A DNA stretch of 58,000 nt from contig NC_081411.1 in the NCBI RefSeq assembly GCF_030272615.1, positions 212,060,744 through 212,118,743 on the forward strand, in the 5' to 3' direction. Shown here in pieces: positions 49,201 to 57,181 of the stretch (its first letter is position 1; every line of letters starts with the position of its first letter). The notes under the pieces were generated by a model. It saw only the letters and a program-made list of their open reading frames with translations, did no database searches and was not told where the DNA came from. The DNA comes from Cryptomeria japonica. Taxonomy: Eukaryota; Streptophyta; Pinopsida; Cupressales; Cupressaceae. Made by a program: the position numbers and the translations under genes.

Positions 49201-52200
49201 TTATCTCTATAAAAAATGTATTTGAAAATGGTTAAAAAAGCAATAATATTGTTCTCATCATTGCCAAGTTAAATATTAATTTGATGTGTGAGAGCTTGGA
49301 TTTCCACAGGAGAATCCAATTTTCACTTACCTTATATATTGTCCTACATGGTGGAATGACCCTTGGCTGTTCAGGTGTGAATTTGCTGTCTAAGCCTTCA
49401 AGGAATATTGTCAAACACTTCTTATGCAACCTCTATGTATGCTGGTCTGTAGTTTTCAGTCTGATTTGTTTGATTAAATGGACATTGAATACAATTTGAA
49501 TGCTTGCAATCAACACTACGATGACTAAGCAATGAGCTAGATGCAAAAGTAACTTTCCTTTGACTTTTCAAATGCATGTAAATGAATTTTACAAGTAAAA
49601 TGCACACCTAAAGCCAATGGACATTTTGTCGAACAATTGGCATGCATACTATCATTCCATTCAACATGAAGATTTTATCAGGCATTTGGCATGTAGCTCA
49701 TAGATCCTAAAAAGAATGACAATTTAAGTTCAATGCTAATATGATGGCCAAGGCTCTTGGCTTTATAATGATGTTTTGAAACAATTCCAAAGTCTGATAT
49801 GAAATGATCATCTACAGCAGCCTCCTTAAGGTCTGATATAGCAATTCATTGCTCATAAAATAACACTACAATGAATAAAATGATCATGAAAGAACCTGGT
49901 TATAGCTCCTCCTAATCGGAGAAGAGAAAACAGCCCTTTGAAAAAACTATGATGAATTCTTAATGCCAATTTTCTCTTCTACATGTGCCGCCCCTGCTTT
50001 TCAGACCTGCTCTCTGATGTAAATTAATATGCAGCATTAAATACCCTTCTCTAGCACTGAAAGTGATAAACATGGTTTCATTAGTGAAGTGCTCCAGCCA
50101 TATGAAGGAATCGAAGCAAGACAAGGCCACTATGACCAAAATCGTGGTCTCCTTAGCTGGCCGCCCAGGTCTGGAAATGTAATCAGAAATTATGATATGC
50201 AAATCGCCCCCAAATACATTGATGCTGACCTCCAAAATCTGCAAATATACTTTTCCAATCAGACTCCAATGGGATCTTCTCAAATATGCACAATCTGGAC
50301 CTCTATATGAATTATGAAGCCCAGAGATAAGCAATGACTCTGCTGGTATTTCACAGCATCAAAATTGCAAACACATTGAAGAGTTGACGTTCTCCAATGG
50401 CTGGAAGCCGGCAGAAACCCATTCCCTTCCTCTTTTCAGAACTCAAATGTCATAAACAATACTCAAGAATAATGAATTCAATCATCTCTTGGCACTTTAT
50501 GTAATTCTCAAAGCTGGTTGATCCCTTCTAGAGACTTCTTAATCATTTAATTGCATTTATTATGTTATAAGCTTGCACTTTAATATTTTATAAAATCCTC
50601 CTTGGTATAGGCGTCCAAACAATTAATTAAATGGCCCCTTTTTAATGATAAATGGACTCTTGAGTTATGAAGTGAAAATATAACATTAAGATATAACTTA
50701 TGTATTAATATTTGACTTTATTTCATTAAATATCCCTTATAATATAAAGTCCAAATATTAATCATTATTATTCACTTATAATTAATAATAATTAAAAACG
50801 TCATATCTCCAATAATATCCATTATATCTCAATTCTACAAACACCATAGGGTAGCCCACTACGTCCACTGTTCATCTGAATGCCTTACTAAAAATAGTAA
50901 GGATCCCTCTCAATCATCTAGTAACTTACTATAAATAGTAAATAGTAAGTGTGTGGAACAGAGTCGAACGAAGGCCAAACTGAACCAAACGAAAAGCAAT
51001 CCTAAACACTTCTGACCTTCGGAATGGAAATAAGCCTCCTACACTGCCAACTAGAACCCTCTAACCGTTAATCTTAGCCTACGAGGGCCAACAATAGGCT
51101 AATCCAATTATAAACCATATAATCCGAAAAAGGGGACATTACACATGGTGAACATGCCCCCAACTATACTGAACACACAATAAAAGTGGCAAGCCACTCT
51201 ACTGAAATCCCAAGCCAACAACATAGGATTTAACCACTTTAATTTATGATGCTTTAGTATTCAGTTATTAGTCTGATGTTTCCTTTTACCCTATTGATTT
51301 TGTATTGTAGCTAAAACATTTTTTTCAAATCCCGTTTATCTATTTCAGTCATCTCTAAACATTACTATAGTTTCTTTGTTTTTCTCTTTCAATCTTCTTC
51401 CCCTTCAGTCAACTTGATCAGTAGGTCTTCTTTAGCAATCTTTTTCACTCTTTTAATTATTCGTTGCTTTCATAATTTGTTGTACTTCTTGACATAGATC
51501 CTTGCTTGGGACTTCTGCCTTTAAGGTACTGTATTGCCTTCATCAAATATTAGTGTGCCCTAGCAACAATTACTTGCATTTACGGGTTTTGTCGTCTTGT
51601 GTTCATATGATTCTAACTAGGTAGACAATATTTCCTTTTATAGATAATAATTGCCTTTAATGACCACCATTGTGCCCTAGTTACCATTACTTGCCTTCAT
51701 GGTAATATTTTCTCCCATGTATTGTAGTGATTTTGTGGGTATTATTTCACTTCTTTCCCATTATTTTCCTCCATGGTCATTATCTACACCCAAAGCAATC
51801 TTTCAAGATAATTTCAAATTCATAATTTATTCCTTTCCAAGAATAGTTCGCAGTGACAAATTCATTGGAGCCTCCAACTTGTGAGTTGATGTATACCAAC
51901 AAAAGAATTAGAAAAGAACATTGAGGATCACCTAACTGCAGCAAGGTTTTGTCTTGGTTTTTCTTCCCACTAATCTTTGTGTTTTGTTCCATAAGCATTG
52001 TTTAAAACTTGTTTGTCTTTTACTGGTGATTTACATGTTCACTTAAACAATATAGTGATATGAAGAAAGCAGAGAGCAGCAGTTAATCAGCTTGACTTAG
52101 AGGTACTGATAGTATATCCAACCATTAACAATAAGCATAATCTGTAATTAGGATCAATGTTCTATTCTCAATTCATCAACACAAATTCTAACACACTAGA

Positions 52201-54870
52201 ATTATGGTCATGCTAAAAGAACATAATAATACTTTAAGTTATGATGGCTCAAGCACTCAAATTTGCGACAAAATTACAAGTAAATGACTACAACTAACAT
52301 GAAAGTGAGAATCAGCACAAACATTTACCAAAAAGAAACCCAATATGGGAAAAGCCCAAACAAGAAGGGTTATGCTTCCTAATTTCCATTATAATCATGC
52401 AAAAATTACAAGCCAATTATTCACACTGGGCCTCCAAGAATAATGTAGCGCTGAACACTACTACAATGTTCTACCAGCTTGCCTTGAGAGAAATCTTGGT
52501 CAAACATCATCCTTCACTACCACACTCAATTAACAGAAATAGATCACACGAGGCCAAAGGACATATTTATACAAACTGGTAAGCAACTGAGCGTACAATG
52601 GCTCAAATCACCAATGTTGACAAAGAGATGGAAGAAGAAATGCTCCAAGTCTCATTCAAAGTGGCTGAAGTTCAATTTTTATGTCTATGGCATCACCTCA
52701 GCGAGGGACAAGTCATCTGTATGTACTCTGTTGAATGAGACATCTTCAAAAGATGTCAAAATTATCACCATCTTCAGATATACTGAAAACATCATCATAA
52801 CTGATTTAGGACCTAAAGAGTGGAAATCATCCTCAAGCCTTCTAGTACCTGCTCTACTTATGATCAACCTCTGCACCTTCAGTTTTGCCCAATTCTACAT
52901 CATGGAGAGAGTGGAAATCTGTTTCAAACACCTAAATTATCCTACAATCAATGAATTATATCTCATAATTTCATCCGAACTGAAATATTGAGTAGTTTCA
53001 TAATTCAATTTGGATAAAAGTACATAATTCCTAACCTCAAGTTAAAAGTGCTGTTCACTGTATGCCTTAGCTTTCCTTCCTCTATCCTAAGGACTACTCT
53101 CACACAAAAAGATTAGTTGAGCTTCATTTGAAACTACTTACGCTAATAAAAGCACATAAATTTTATATTGGTCATTAGCTGTTGCCAAATATGCCCTATA
53201 ATAATATGGTTGTATAAGCAGTGCAATCTGTAAATAAATTATAACATTAAACTTATTAGTGACATTACATTTCCTTGCATTTCTATACCAAGGGACCATT
53301 CGACATTCTAACCTAGGGTAGACATCTGCAAAAGCTTCAACAACAAGAAAGACCAACAAAGAAATCATAAGCCCTCCATAAGACAATATACGAACATGTT
53401 TCCAATAGGAAACAAATCAACTCATGATTCCTAGGCCTGTAAGGCATGTACAGTTAAATGAATACACGGACTTATAGATCTGCCAACTGATTAGGGCATT
53501 ACACACCTAATGAAAAGCAAGGGCTGAAAAGTGAACCCATTACATCGTACTTTCATTATGATGATATAAAACGCCCAGACAGAATTTGAAGTTTGAGTTC
53601 CTAGCAATAGGCAAAAGAACTCGTGGTCAAAATTTTACCATCAACGCCTTTCAAGGAACTGTACTGTAATTGTTATATGGACATCTACAAGCTTGTGTAC
53701 CAGGTTCAATCTCCCTCGCAATAAGCCATCGTCTAACTCCAGCAGGCATATGGTTAGATTGTGTTGTAAAGATTAAAAAGTACATACAAGAGTAAGATAT
53801 ACTTGGAAATATTGAGACTGTTGAAGTTACCCTGCAGAAAAAAAAAGAAAAAAAAAAATTTTTAAGTATGGATACTGATTAATGCAATGGACACCCAACA
53901 ACCCACCCCACATTAAAAGGCAGCACTTATACCGCACGAATAATTTAGAGAGCTAAAAACAAGTACCAACTGACTAGTGCAATATATACCCAATAAGCAT
54001 GAGTCCAAGCCAGCCTTTTAAAACATTATGATCTAGAAAACCCAAACAGCATTCAAGTTTAAGTATATGGCAAGGCAAAACTGAAAAAGAATCAAAAATT
54101 GAAGAACTCGGATCAAAATTATAAATACATCCCAAATGGTCATGGCGAGAAGGTAACGAGGACGTTTGAAAACCTGTGAACAAGGCGGCCCATAAATCCA
54201 ACAGAAATGTGCCAAGATTGCGGTGTAATGATTGTGGAGTACATCTGAATGTGAGCCAGATTTTCAAATGTTGAGAATGTAATCCAGGCTTAAATGTTAA
54301 GAATGTAATCCAGGCTTACTGCTCCACCTAAGATTTGTCTAAGACAAATAATGTGCCCAACTGATTGATGCAATAGACCCTCAGACGTAACACTACATTA
54401 AATGTAGACCATACCCCTACGAGTTAAAAATGTTACTAGCTGATCAGATTAAAAGGCGCCCAATAAGCAAGGAGTTCAAAATCAATTCATCGGACGTTCA
54501 AAACATTATGGACTAGAACAGCAATAACAGTTGAGTCCGACTAGAAAAAAATAGTGATAAATTCAAGCAGCCCATAAATCAAGTTTTAAAAATAATATCA
54601 GCAACTTAAATGTGCAGGCAATAATTAGAACAAAACTACTTAAATCTTCTAAATTTTGAAGTTATGAGGACCCTGCCTGGTTCATTTATGTCACATTTCT
54701 CCAAATCAACAAAATGGGTTGTTCTATTTTAACATTTTACTAAAATGGGTGATAACATTTCACCTGTACCGAGCTGCCAGCGGTGGGAAATCGAACAACG
54801 GGGGCACCAAGACTACAGGAAGCTCTTCCCGTGAAACCCAATTTCCTAGCATTGAAAACAATATTCCCAT
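13118..54870 (-). CDS. Host gene, six exons seen (3' end missing); conserved plant protein of unknown function
   Basis: Six coding blocks on the minus strand join in frame at 54870-54764, 25540-25396, 20046-19985, 19897-19844, 19689-19606 and 13203-13118, giving about 179 residues with no stop. Phases agree at every junction (AG|G for Arg, phase 0, CA|G for Gln, AA|T for Asn, AG|G for Arg). Introns are 29223, 5349, 87, 154 and 6402 bp. From memory, the N-terminal pattern (PPLFDFPP, AARYR, MLESSYD) and the later DPHNF, LQLRSCAFF, EDYGTMGIRYGS blocks match a plant-wide family annotated as uncharacterised; I cannot name it reliably. Alternating polar and hydrophobic residues in exons 4-6 suggest beta strands, so a membrane beta-barrel is a hypothesis only. 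No transit peptide is obvious. The C-terminal exons were not found and probably lie left of the window. All introns over 1 kb carry transposon debris. Confidence 0.85.
13855..14030. repeat. Imperfect direct repeat at an LTR-like boundary
   Basis: GATGTCCTAATAGGAATGGG followed by CAAGG and then CATTA plus TGATGTCCCAATTT occurs at 13857-13905 and again at 13966-14018. The copies are about 109 bp apart, as if an insertion junction had been duplicated. Confidence 0.75.
14001..14541 (+). repeat. LTR-like fragment, family E copy 1
   Basis: It begins TGTGATGTCCCAATTTTGAC and has a TATA-like TTATAAAGGGAGG near 14169. It resembles in layout the sequences starting at about 20946 and 38441 (ATGTCC start, AT-rich body, TATA, then a stretch near a lysine/proline-type CTTGGATTTGGG or equivalent). 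It ends at or is cut by LTR A. Its own 3' end was not found. Confidence 0.4.
14542..16838 (+). mobile_element. Hairpin-array LTR, copy A (internally deleted)
   Basis: It starts TGTTGTGAC followed by CACACATCGCCCCAT and ends CACATCAACA, matching the ends of B and C. Eleven hairpin units are present at 15137-16632. The promoter region seen in B (TATA near 34722) is missing, so A is shorter by about 1.4 kb. Flanking 5-mers (CCAGA, GTATG) do not match, so a clean target duplication is not shown. A 105-bp segment is tandemly duplicated at 15849-16058. Confidence 0.75.
15137..16632 (+). repeat. Hairpin array in LTR A (about 11 units)
   Basis: Units begin near 15137, 15314, 15491, 15538 (partial), 15720, 15895, 16000, 16050 (partial), 16220, 16417 and 16595. 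Each has outer arms like AATTTCGCTC and GAGCGAAATT, inner arms GACCCTT and AAGGGTC, and a small CCA loop. Spacers share sequence, so this is a diverged tandem repeat with a hairpin in each unit. Confidence 0.85.
16912..17712 (-). pseudogene. Copia gag (UBN2-type) with zinc knuckle, stop codons
   Basis: The frame opens MMASLMNILLEGSQKFNDRN and NYNTWKQWM, the typical start of Copia gag. Its first stop is at 17473. In the same frame follow TAKIWEHLKTLHKSK, the KDIHD.LEALGRNM block and SLPKSYEHFVETLN, all hallmarks of UBN2-type gag, with further stops. A CX2CX4HX4C zinc knuckle (CNYCHKFGHMKLEC) lies at about 17023-16982. It is about 265 codons long before the truncation. Confidence 0.85.
17880..19015. 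repeat. 567-bp tandem duplication in the Copia I leader
   Basis: ATTTGACAGTGACCCAG starts at 17881 and again at 18448, and similarity runs through the whole interval to GTCACAAAAA near 19005. The second copy has an extra 21-bp internal duplication around AGAAGAGGATTTAAAAAACC. Confidence 0.85.
19323..19340 (-). other. Primer-binding site of Copia I
   Basis: TGGTATTAGAGCTCAGGC on the minus strand resembles the initiator-methionine tRNA complement (TGGTATCAGAGC) with one change in the first twelve bases. Confidence 0.7.
19606..19689 (-). CDS. Host gene exon 5, apparent GC donor
   Basis: The acceptor CACTTGCAG precedes T ACA TTG. The T completes Asn with exon 4, then 27 codons read TLQLRSCAFF...ILPILIQK plus AG. 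The next bases are GCATGC, so the donor is AAAAG|GC rather than GT. Using this boundary, exon 6 supplies the G that completes Arg and keeps the family pattern (QKR then EDYGTMG). A Copia LTR ends only about 110 bp further into the intron. Confidence 0.8.
19844..19897 (-). CDS. Host gene exon 4
   Basis: The acceptor GTGTGGCAG is followed by GCATCC. The first G completes Gln; the exon then encodes HPQDPHNFMDIKVSNSN and ends with AA before donor GTGAGTA. It is 54 nt and lies 87 bp from exon 3 and 154 bp from exon 5, so exons 3-5 form a compact cluster of 441 bp that escaped intron expansion. Confidence 0.8.
19985..20046 (-). CDS. Host gene exon 3
   Basis: The acceptor CTTCATAG is followed by TTGCGAGG; the exon starts in phase 0 and encodes 20 residues ending AIFRWQ plus CA. 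The donor CA|GTGAGTC is a strong consensus. IFRWQ is the landmark shared with the remembered plant family, where it precedes an acidic DDPH-type stretch, here supplied by exon 4. Confidence 0.8.
20946..22000 (+). repeat. LTR-like sequence, family E copy 2 (3' end approximate)
   Basis: It starts near TGCGTAATGTCC and contains GGCTATAAAAAGGCAG near 21643 as a TATA box, then CCCTTGGATTTGGGCGGATT and CTACTAGGTGGATTCAT. The last part resembles 38730-38790. It lies in intron 2. No target duplication was found. Confidence 0.45.
22453..24511. repeat. Two direct copies of about 205 bp flanking solo LTR S2
   Basis: The segments 22453-22662 and 24304-24511 share GCTAAAGGTCTGAAATGTC, GATTACAACAGGTCTGTCAT and GAAAAGCACAAGGGCGATTC, spaced about 1851 bp apart. 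Solo LTR S2 lies between them. Confidence 0.8.
22791..23963 (+). mobile_element. Solo LTR, family S, copy 2
   Basis: It starts TATAGCATCC (the TG is mutated) and ends TTTACA, with flanks ATGCC (22786-22790) and GTGCC (23964-23968), a 4/5 match. A TATA box, AGTATATAAAGAGG, lies at about 23113-23126. It is homologous to 10689-12521 but lacks the inverted-repeat segment. Confidence 0.75.
24520..25390. other. Intron 2 sequence, nothing recognised
   Basis: AT-rich, with no coding similarity or repeat boundary that I could support. Confidence 0.4.
25396..25540 (-). CDS. Host gene exon 2
   Basis: A pyrimidine-rich acceptor ending TTTGCAG precedes GATGCTAGAG. The first G completes the Arg codon left by exon 1, then 48 codons run from MLESSYD to VDFTAT. 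The donor is ACA|GTATCC: GT is present, but the last exon base is A instead of G. The block GDYFQ and the stretch PPDDPRVDFTAT match the remembered family in spacing. The exon sits 29 kb downstream of exon 1, with no other exon needed between them. Confidence 0.82.
25541..27646. other. Intron 1, 3' part, nothing recognised
   Basis: No recognisable coding sequence or LTR ends between exon 2 and LTR F1. Confidence 0.4.
27652..29167 (-). mobile_element. Solo LTR, family F, copy 1
   Basis: The ends are TGTAAAGAAC on the left and GGGGACATTACA on the right, flanked by perfect TGGAG duplications (27647-27651, 29168-29172). In the minus sense it starts TGTAATGTCCCC. It contains the palindromic TTACTATAAATAGTAA word near 28989. 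No internal retroelement sequence adjoins it. Confidence 0.85.
29627..31577. mobile_element. Element G, related ends, internal tandem duplication
   Basis: It is flanked by perfect TGTTA duplications (29622-29626, 31578-31582). The left end, TGTCATGTCC, and the right end, GGACATTACA, are inverted copies of each other (9 of 10). TATAAATAC follows both ends within about 40 bp. A tandem duplication of about 571 bp lies inside. No protein is recognised. It could be an LTR-derived or foldback-type non-autonomous element. Confidence 0.7.
29901..31053. repeat. Tandem duplication, period about 571 bp, in element G
   Basis: AATAAATTAATTAAACACC starts at 29901 and 30472. Each copy ends near GGAGTCCCATGGGG. 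The copies differ by scattered substitutions and by the length of an inner TA run. Confidence 0.85.
31867..35590 (+). mobile_element. Hairpin-array LTR, copy B
   Basis: It starts TGTTGTGAC then CACACATCGCCCCATT and ends CACATGAACA, with flanks AGTAT (31862-31866) and AGTAG (35591-35595). The hairpin array is at 32318-33884 and a TATA box, CCTATATAAAGC, at 34721-34732. It is 3.7 kb, large for an LTR, with no gag or pol sequence next to it, so it is read as a solo LTR. The frames inside (for example 34167-34418) are not conserved in copy C. Confidence 0.8.
32318..33884 (+). repeat. Hairpin array in LTR B (about 11 units)
   Basis: Units start near 32318, 32505, 32692, 32868, 32918 (partial), 33086, 33282, 33461, 33509 (partial), 33679 and 33850 (diverged). 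Full units are about 171-218 bp apart. Arms and loop are as in copy A. Confidence 0.88.
35762..37216 (+). mobile_element. Solo LTR, family F, copy 2
   Basis: It starts TGTAATGTCCCC and ends ACCACA, with perfect CTAAG duplications (35757-35761, 37217-37221). It contains CTTACTATTTATAGTAAG near 35936 and a TATA box, ATATATAAAG, near 36311. Confidence 0.85.
37509..37650. repeat. Tandem duplication of 71 bp
   Basis: GACACTTGGGTAGTGA starts at 37509 and 37580, and both copies end ACAAGATGCAAA. The copies differ at a few positions. Confidence 0.85.
37660..38430. other. Intron 1 segment, nothing recognised
   Basis: No coding similarity and no repeat ends that I can support. Confidence 0.4.
38441..39010 (+). 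repeat. LTR-like sequence, family E copy 3 (ends approximate)
   Basis: It starts near TGTCCTATTTTGG with an AT-rich body, then GGACAAAAACCCAACCTGAT and GTGGATTCATAATGG, resembling 21720-21800. No target duplication was found. Confidence 0.35.
39360..40916 (-). mobile_element. LTR-like copy D, related end but different repeat array
   Basis: The right end reads GGGGCGATGTGTGAAA then GTCACAACA, the same terminal box as LTRs A, B and C in reverse. The interior has no AATTTCGCTC hairpins. It has instead irregular repeats built on GAGCGCAT, GTGCACA and TGCACAA words (near 39400, 39580, 39650, 39860, 40205, 40275, 40330 and 40460) and several AGGTCTGATTT words. The left end is approximate. Confidence 0.5.
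41150..41974 (-). pseudogene. Possible Copia II continuation left of LTR C
   Basis: In the minus sense, a frame containing KLHMMYVIPDFKR appears immediately beyond LTR C. This is the kind of segment that follows the protease in Copia elements, where L.NVLYVPG.KKN is usual. Beyond it the sequence is too decayed for me to follow. It supports LTR C having inserted into Copia II. Confidence 0.35.
41975..46256 (-). mobile_element. Hairpin-array LTR, copy C
   Basis: In reverse orientation it runs from GTCACAACA (46256) to TGTTGATG (41975). The flanks are GGTAT (41970-41974) and AGTAC (46257-46261), matching 3 of 5, with both differences transitions. The TATA box in the minus sense is at about 42835-42826. 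The hairpin array is at 43540-45821. At 4.3 kb it is the longest copy. It interrupts a Copia remnant whose protease lies to the right. Confidence 0.8.
43540..45821 (-). repeat. Hairpin array in LTR C (13 units, one split)
   Basis: Units start near 43540, 43703, 43881, 44055, 44258, 44437, 44612, 44789 (split, right arm resumes at 44934), 45080, 45253, 45435, 45602 and 45779. Apart from the split one, spacings are 163-203 bp. On the plus strand each reads TTTCGCTC, GGACCCTTT, GGAAGGGTC, AGGAGCGAAA in order. Confidence 0.9.
46257..48250 (-). mobile_element. Copia remnant II (LTR, leader, gag, protease)
   Basis: On the minus strand: a short LTR (about 48250-48106, TGTAATGGTCA start, TTTCA end), a primer-binding site TGGTATCAAAGTAGTGA at 48105-48089, an A-rich leader, gag from about 47375, and protease near 46480-46300. 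It is the same family as Copia I by LTR start, leader character and gag sequence. LTR C interrupts it on the left. Confidence 0.75.
46300..47375 (-). pseudogene. Copia gag and protease, broken
   Basis: Gag begins MASLPNIMLEGSQRFND, continues with NCEVVMLLKLS, and has an open UBN2 block (KIKDIHDQLEAIGRNM, SLPQSCENFIETLN) at 46985-46800. The zinc knuckle region near 46640 is degraded. The protease region reads AWYIDIRASHHFTHKGDWF: the expected catalytic DSG of Copia protease is replaced by DIR through small indels. VIFGGGEEY and GNVQITFG-like pieces follow. Many stops and frameshifts are present. Confidence 0.75.
48255..49346. other. Intron 1 segment, nothing recognised
   Basis: AT-rich, with no coding similarity or repeat ends seen. 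Confidence 0.4.
49352..51143 (-). mobile_element. Solo LTR, family F, copy 3
   Basis: The left end is TGGAATGACC and the right end GGGGACATTACA, with perfect CATGG duplications (49347-49351, 51144-51148). It contains CTTACTAAAAATAGTAAG near 50886 and TTACTATAAATAGTAA near 50931. Confidence 0.85.
51149..54763. other. Intron 1, 5' part, nothing recognised
   Basis: No LTR ends or coding similarity. A poly-A tract lies near 53837-53860, and a short duplication (GAATGTAATCCAGGCTTA) at about 54276 and 54301. Confidence 0.4.
54764..54870 (-). CDS. Host gene exon 1 (start codon)
   Basis: The ATG at 54870-54868 follows an in-frame TGA 36 nt upstream, so it is the first possible start. The exon encodes 35 residues beginning MGILFSMLGN and ending PPLAARY, plus two bases of an Arg codon. 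The donor reads CAG|GTGAAAT, close to the plant consensus. Proline-rich PPLFDFPP is the most recognisable part. The opposite strand is also open here, but that frame has no recognisable protein and is a shadow of this exon. Confidence 0.8.
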
Positions 54871-55039
54871 GCCTGCTTGTTTGAATGTACCTCTGCCCTC
54901 AATTCAAAATTCATTCAGCATAAAGCTGGCCGAATCTCTCTTCTTCGCCAAAACCGACTGGCAATGAGAATCAAATAACAAATGCAGTTTCAAAAAGCAA
55001 AACGAATCATGTGAATTAAATACTTCATAGTTATCGTTG

Positions 55040-55082
55040 TTATAGACGTTTATAAAAGTTATTGTTGCTATGTACGTTTCTA
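55040..55082 (-). promoter_or_regulatory. Possible TATA-type promoter of the host gene
   Basis: On the minus strand, TTTATAAA lies about 180 nt upstream of the start codon at 54870, a plausible distance. It sits inside a short direct duplication (GTTAT.GTTG.TAT...ACGTTT twice between 55030 and 55081). No other promoter support is visible. Confidence 0.25.
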
Positions 55083-57181
55083 GACCCTTTACGTGCTATA
55101 GTATATGGGGTGTCAGGGATCTATTGAGGTGCGAGGCCCGCTTGATCATCCAGTACCTGTTCAGATTTGTATTATATTAATAAGAACTTTTTTTAAATTC
55201 ACAAATGAATCAGTCTAAATTTGGTGATATTTTGGTTAACATGTGATTAAAATATATAGATTAATTGAAAACATTAAGTATCAAACAAATACGGCTATAT
55301 AGTTCACCAGTTTTTCATAATAGGTCTAGATTCTGACATGCACAATAGTGGGCCCCATGCAGAACTTATGTGTGCCCACATGAACAAAATAGGATAAGTT
55401 TTACGCTCATCTGAGGCCTACCATCGTACTTACAAACTAAAGTCTCAACAATAGACTGTAACATAAACAACCCTCGACACAAAAGAGGGCCACCATTGGT
55501 AACCATACCCTACACCTAAGACCATTTATGTCTGCAATAAGATGTCCAAGGCCACGCGTTTTTGGGCCCTTTGTCCCATGTGTCTAGCTCTCTAGCACAC
55601 CACCTAGTCACCTTGTTGCACATCTACTAGTCACTTCGCGGCCTCTCCCACCTACATCAACAACAAAAATGTGTATGACCATCATTTTCCATTAAAAACC
55701 AATCAACTCGGACATAAATGGCAATATCAAATTGACACTGCAAATGCAAACCATATTCAAAATTTGAAATGGCAAGAGTACAAACATTAAAGAGGCCACA
55801 CAAACAAGTTTTGCATTTAAATCATACAAATAGCAATGAAGTAATATCATTTCACTCACAAAGAATACACATAAGGCATTGAATTGGAGAAGGAAAACAC
55901 ATAAGGCATCGAAATATTTGAAGCACACACAACAAGCATCCAAGTCTGTATTTTCTTCCAATAGCAAGTGTTCTTATTGTTAAACCTTGTCTTCCCCCTT
56001 ACTGTTTTAGATGCTCTTATTTATTTTCTTCTCATTTAACCTCTTACAGTTTTAAACCGTCATGGTTGAATTTTTGCTTCATTTCCTTTTGTTCTATTTA
56101 GTTCCCTTCATCCATTATTTTTTGTTTTACAATATTTCATGTTTTCATGTTTATTTCACGTTCTATCGTTTCCTTCCTCTTCATTTCCTTTTTAGTTTTA
56201 CAAACCCTTACTGCTTTCAATTTTTACAAACCCTTATATTCATTCATGTAAACCCTATTTGTTATTAAGTTACATATGTGCTTTCCTACACGTTCATTAT
56301 GTTTTTCATTATTTTCTTCAATTTATTTTCCTGTTCAGTTTATGCTTACCCTTGTTGTGTTACATCCTTATGTTTTATTTAGATCTCTTCACCCAAGCCT
56401 TACATATTCATTTTGTTCCCTTCAGCGGTCTAGTTAAAGCCCTTCATTATCTTAATACTGCATTGTTTTATTTATTGCATATAACCTTCACTGTTTCATT
56501 TCTACTAAATCCTATGTATGTGATTTTACAGTTCTGTTTTCGAGTTTGGACTATTGTTTTCGTTATCTTAATGTTGCATTGTTTCATTTATTGCATATAA
56601 CCTTCACTGTTTCATTTCTACTAAATCCTATGTATGTGATTTTATAGTTTTTGTTTTCAAGTTTGGACATTGTTGTTTTCATTATCTTAATATTTCATTG
56701 TTTTGCATATAACCTTCATTGTTTCATTTCTACTTAATCCTATGTATGTGATTTTATAGTTTTTGTTTTCAAGTTTGGACATTACTATTTTCTGTTCTCA
56801 TTTCTACTGAATCCTATGTGTGTAATTTCAACTTCTACAAACCCTTTTATTTAGTTTTTAAAACCCTATTTGAGACCAAATTTTGATGTTCTCTGATACA
56901 CATTCCTTTCGTGTACCGTTTTTTAAAACCCTTTTAATTATGCTTACCCTATCTAAGACCAAATTTTAATGTTTTGCTATCTAGCTTCCCTTATTGTTAT
57001 CATGTTTACACATTCTTTCCATTATTTTGATTTGTGTTCCATTGTTTCCTTTACAATTTTTACAACCCTTACTATTTCACAACCTTGTGGTTTATTTGTC
57101 TTTCCAACCCCTATTTGTTTTACATCCTCATGGTTTGTTCGCATCCATCATCTACATCATCATTTTATGACCTGTCAGCAG
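55083..57181. other. Upstream of host gene, T-rich, no gene seen
   Basis: From about 55980 the plus strand is strongly T-rich, which produces long but low-complexity frames rich in Phe and Leu. No protein family is recognised. Confidence 0.45.
56444..56790. repeat. Tandem repeat, about 3 units of 112-116 bp
   Basis: GCATATAACCTTCA with CTATGTATGTGATTTTA follows at about 56477, 56593 and 56705. Periods are 116 and 112 bp, and unit 3 carries a short deletion. Confidence 0.85.

Noticed and set aside
54719-54967. 82-codon plus-strand reading frame
   Set aside because: It is the antisense of host exon 1 and its 5' leader. The minus strand shows a start, a known protein pattern and a consensus donor there.
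56062-56600. Long Phe/Leu-rich frames resembling membrane proteins
   Set aside because: They follow from the strong T bias of the strand and the local 112-116 bp tandem repeat. No conserved pattern was seen.
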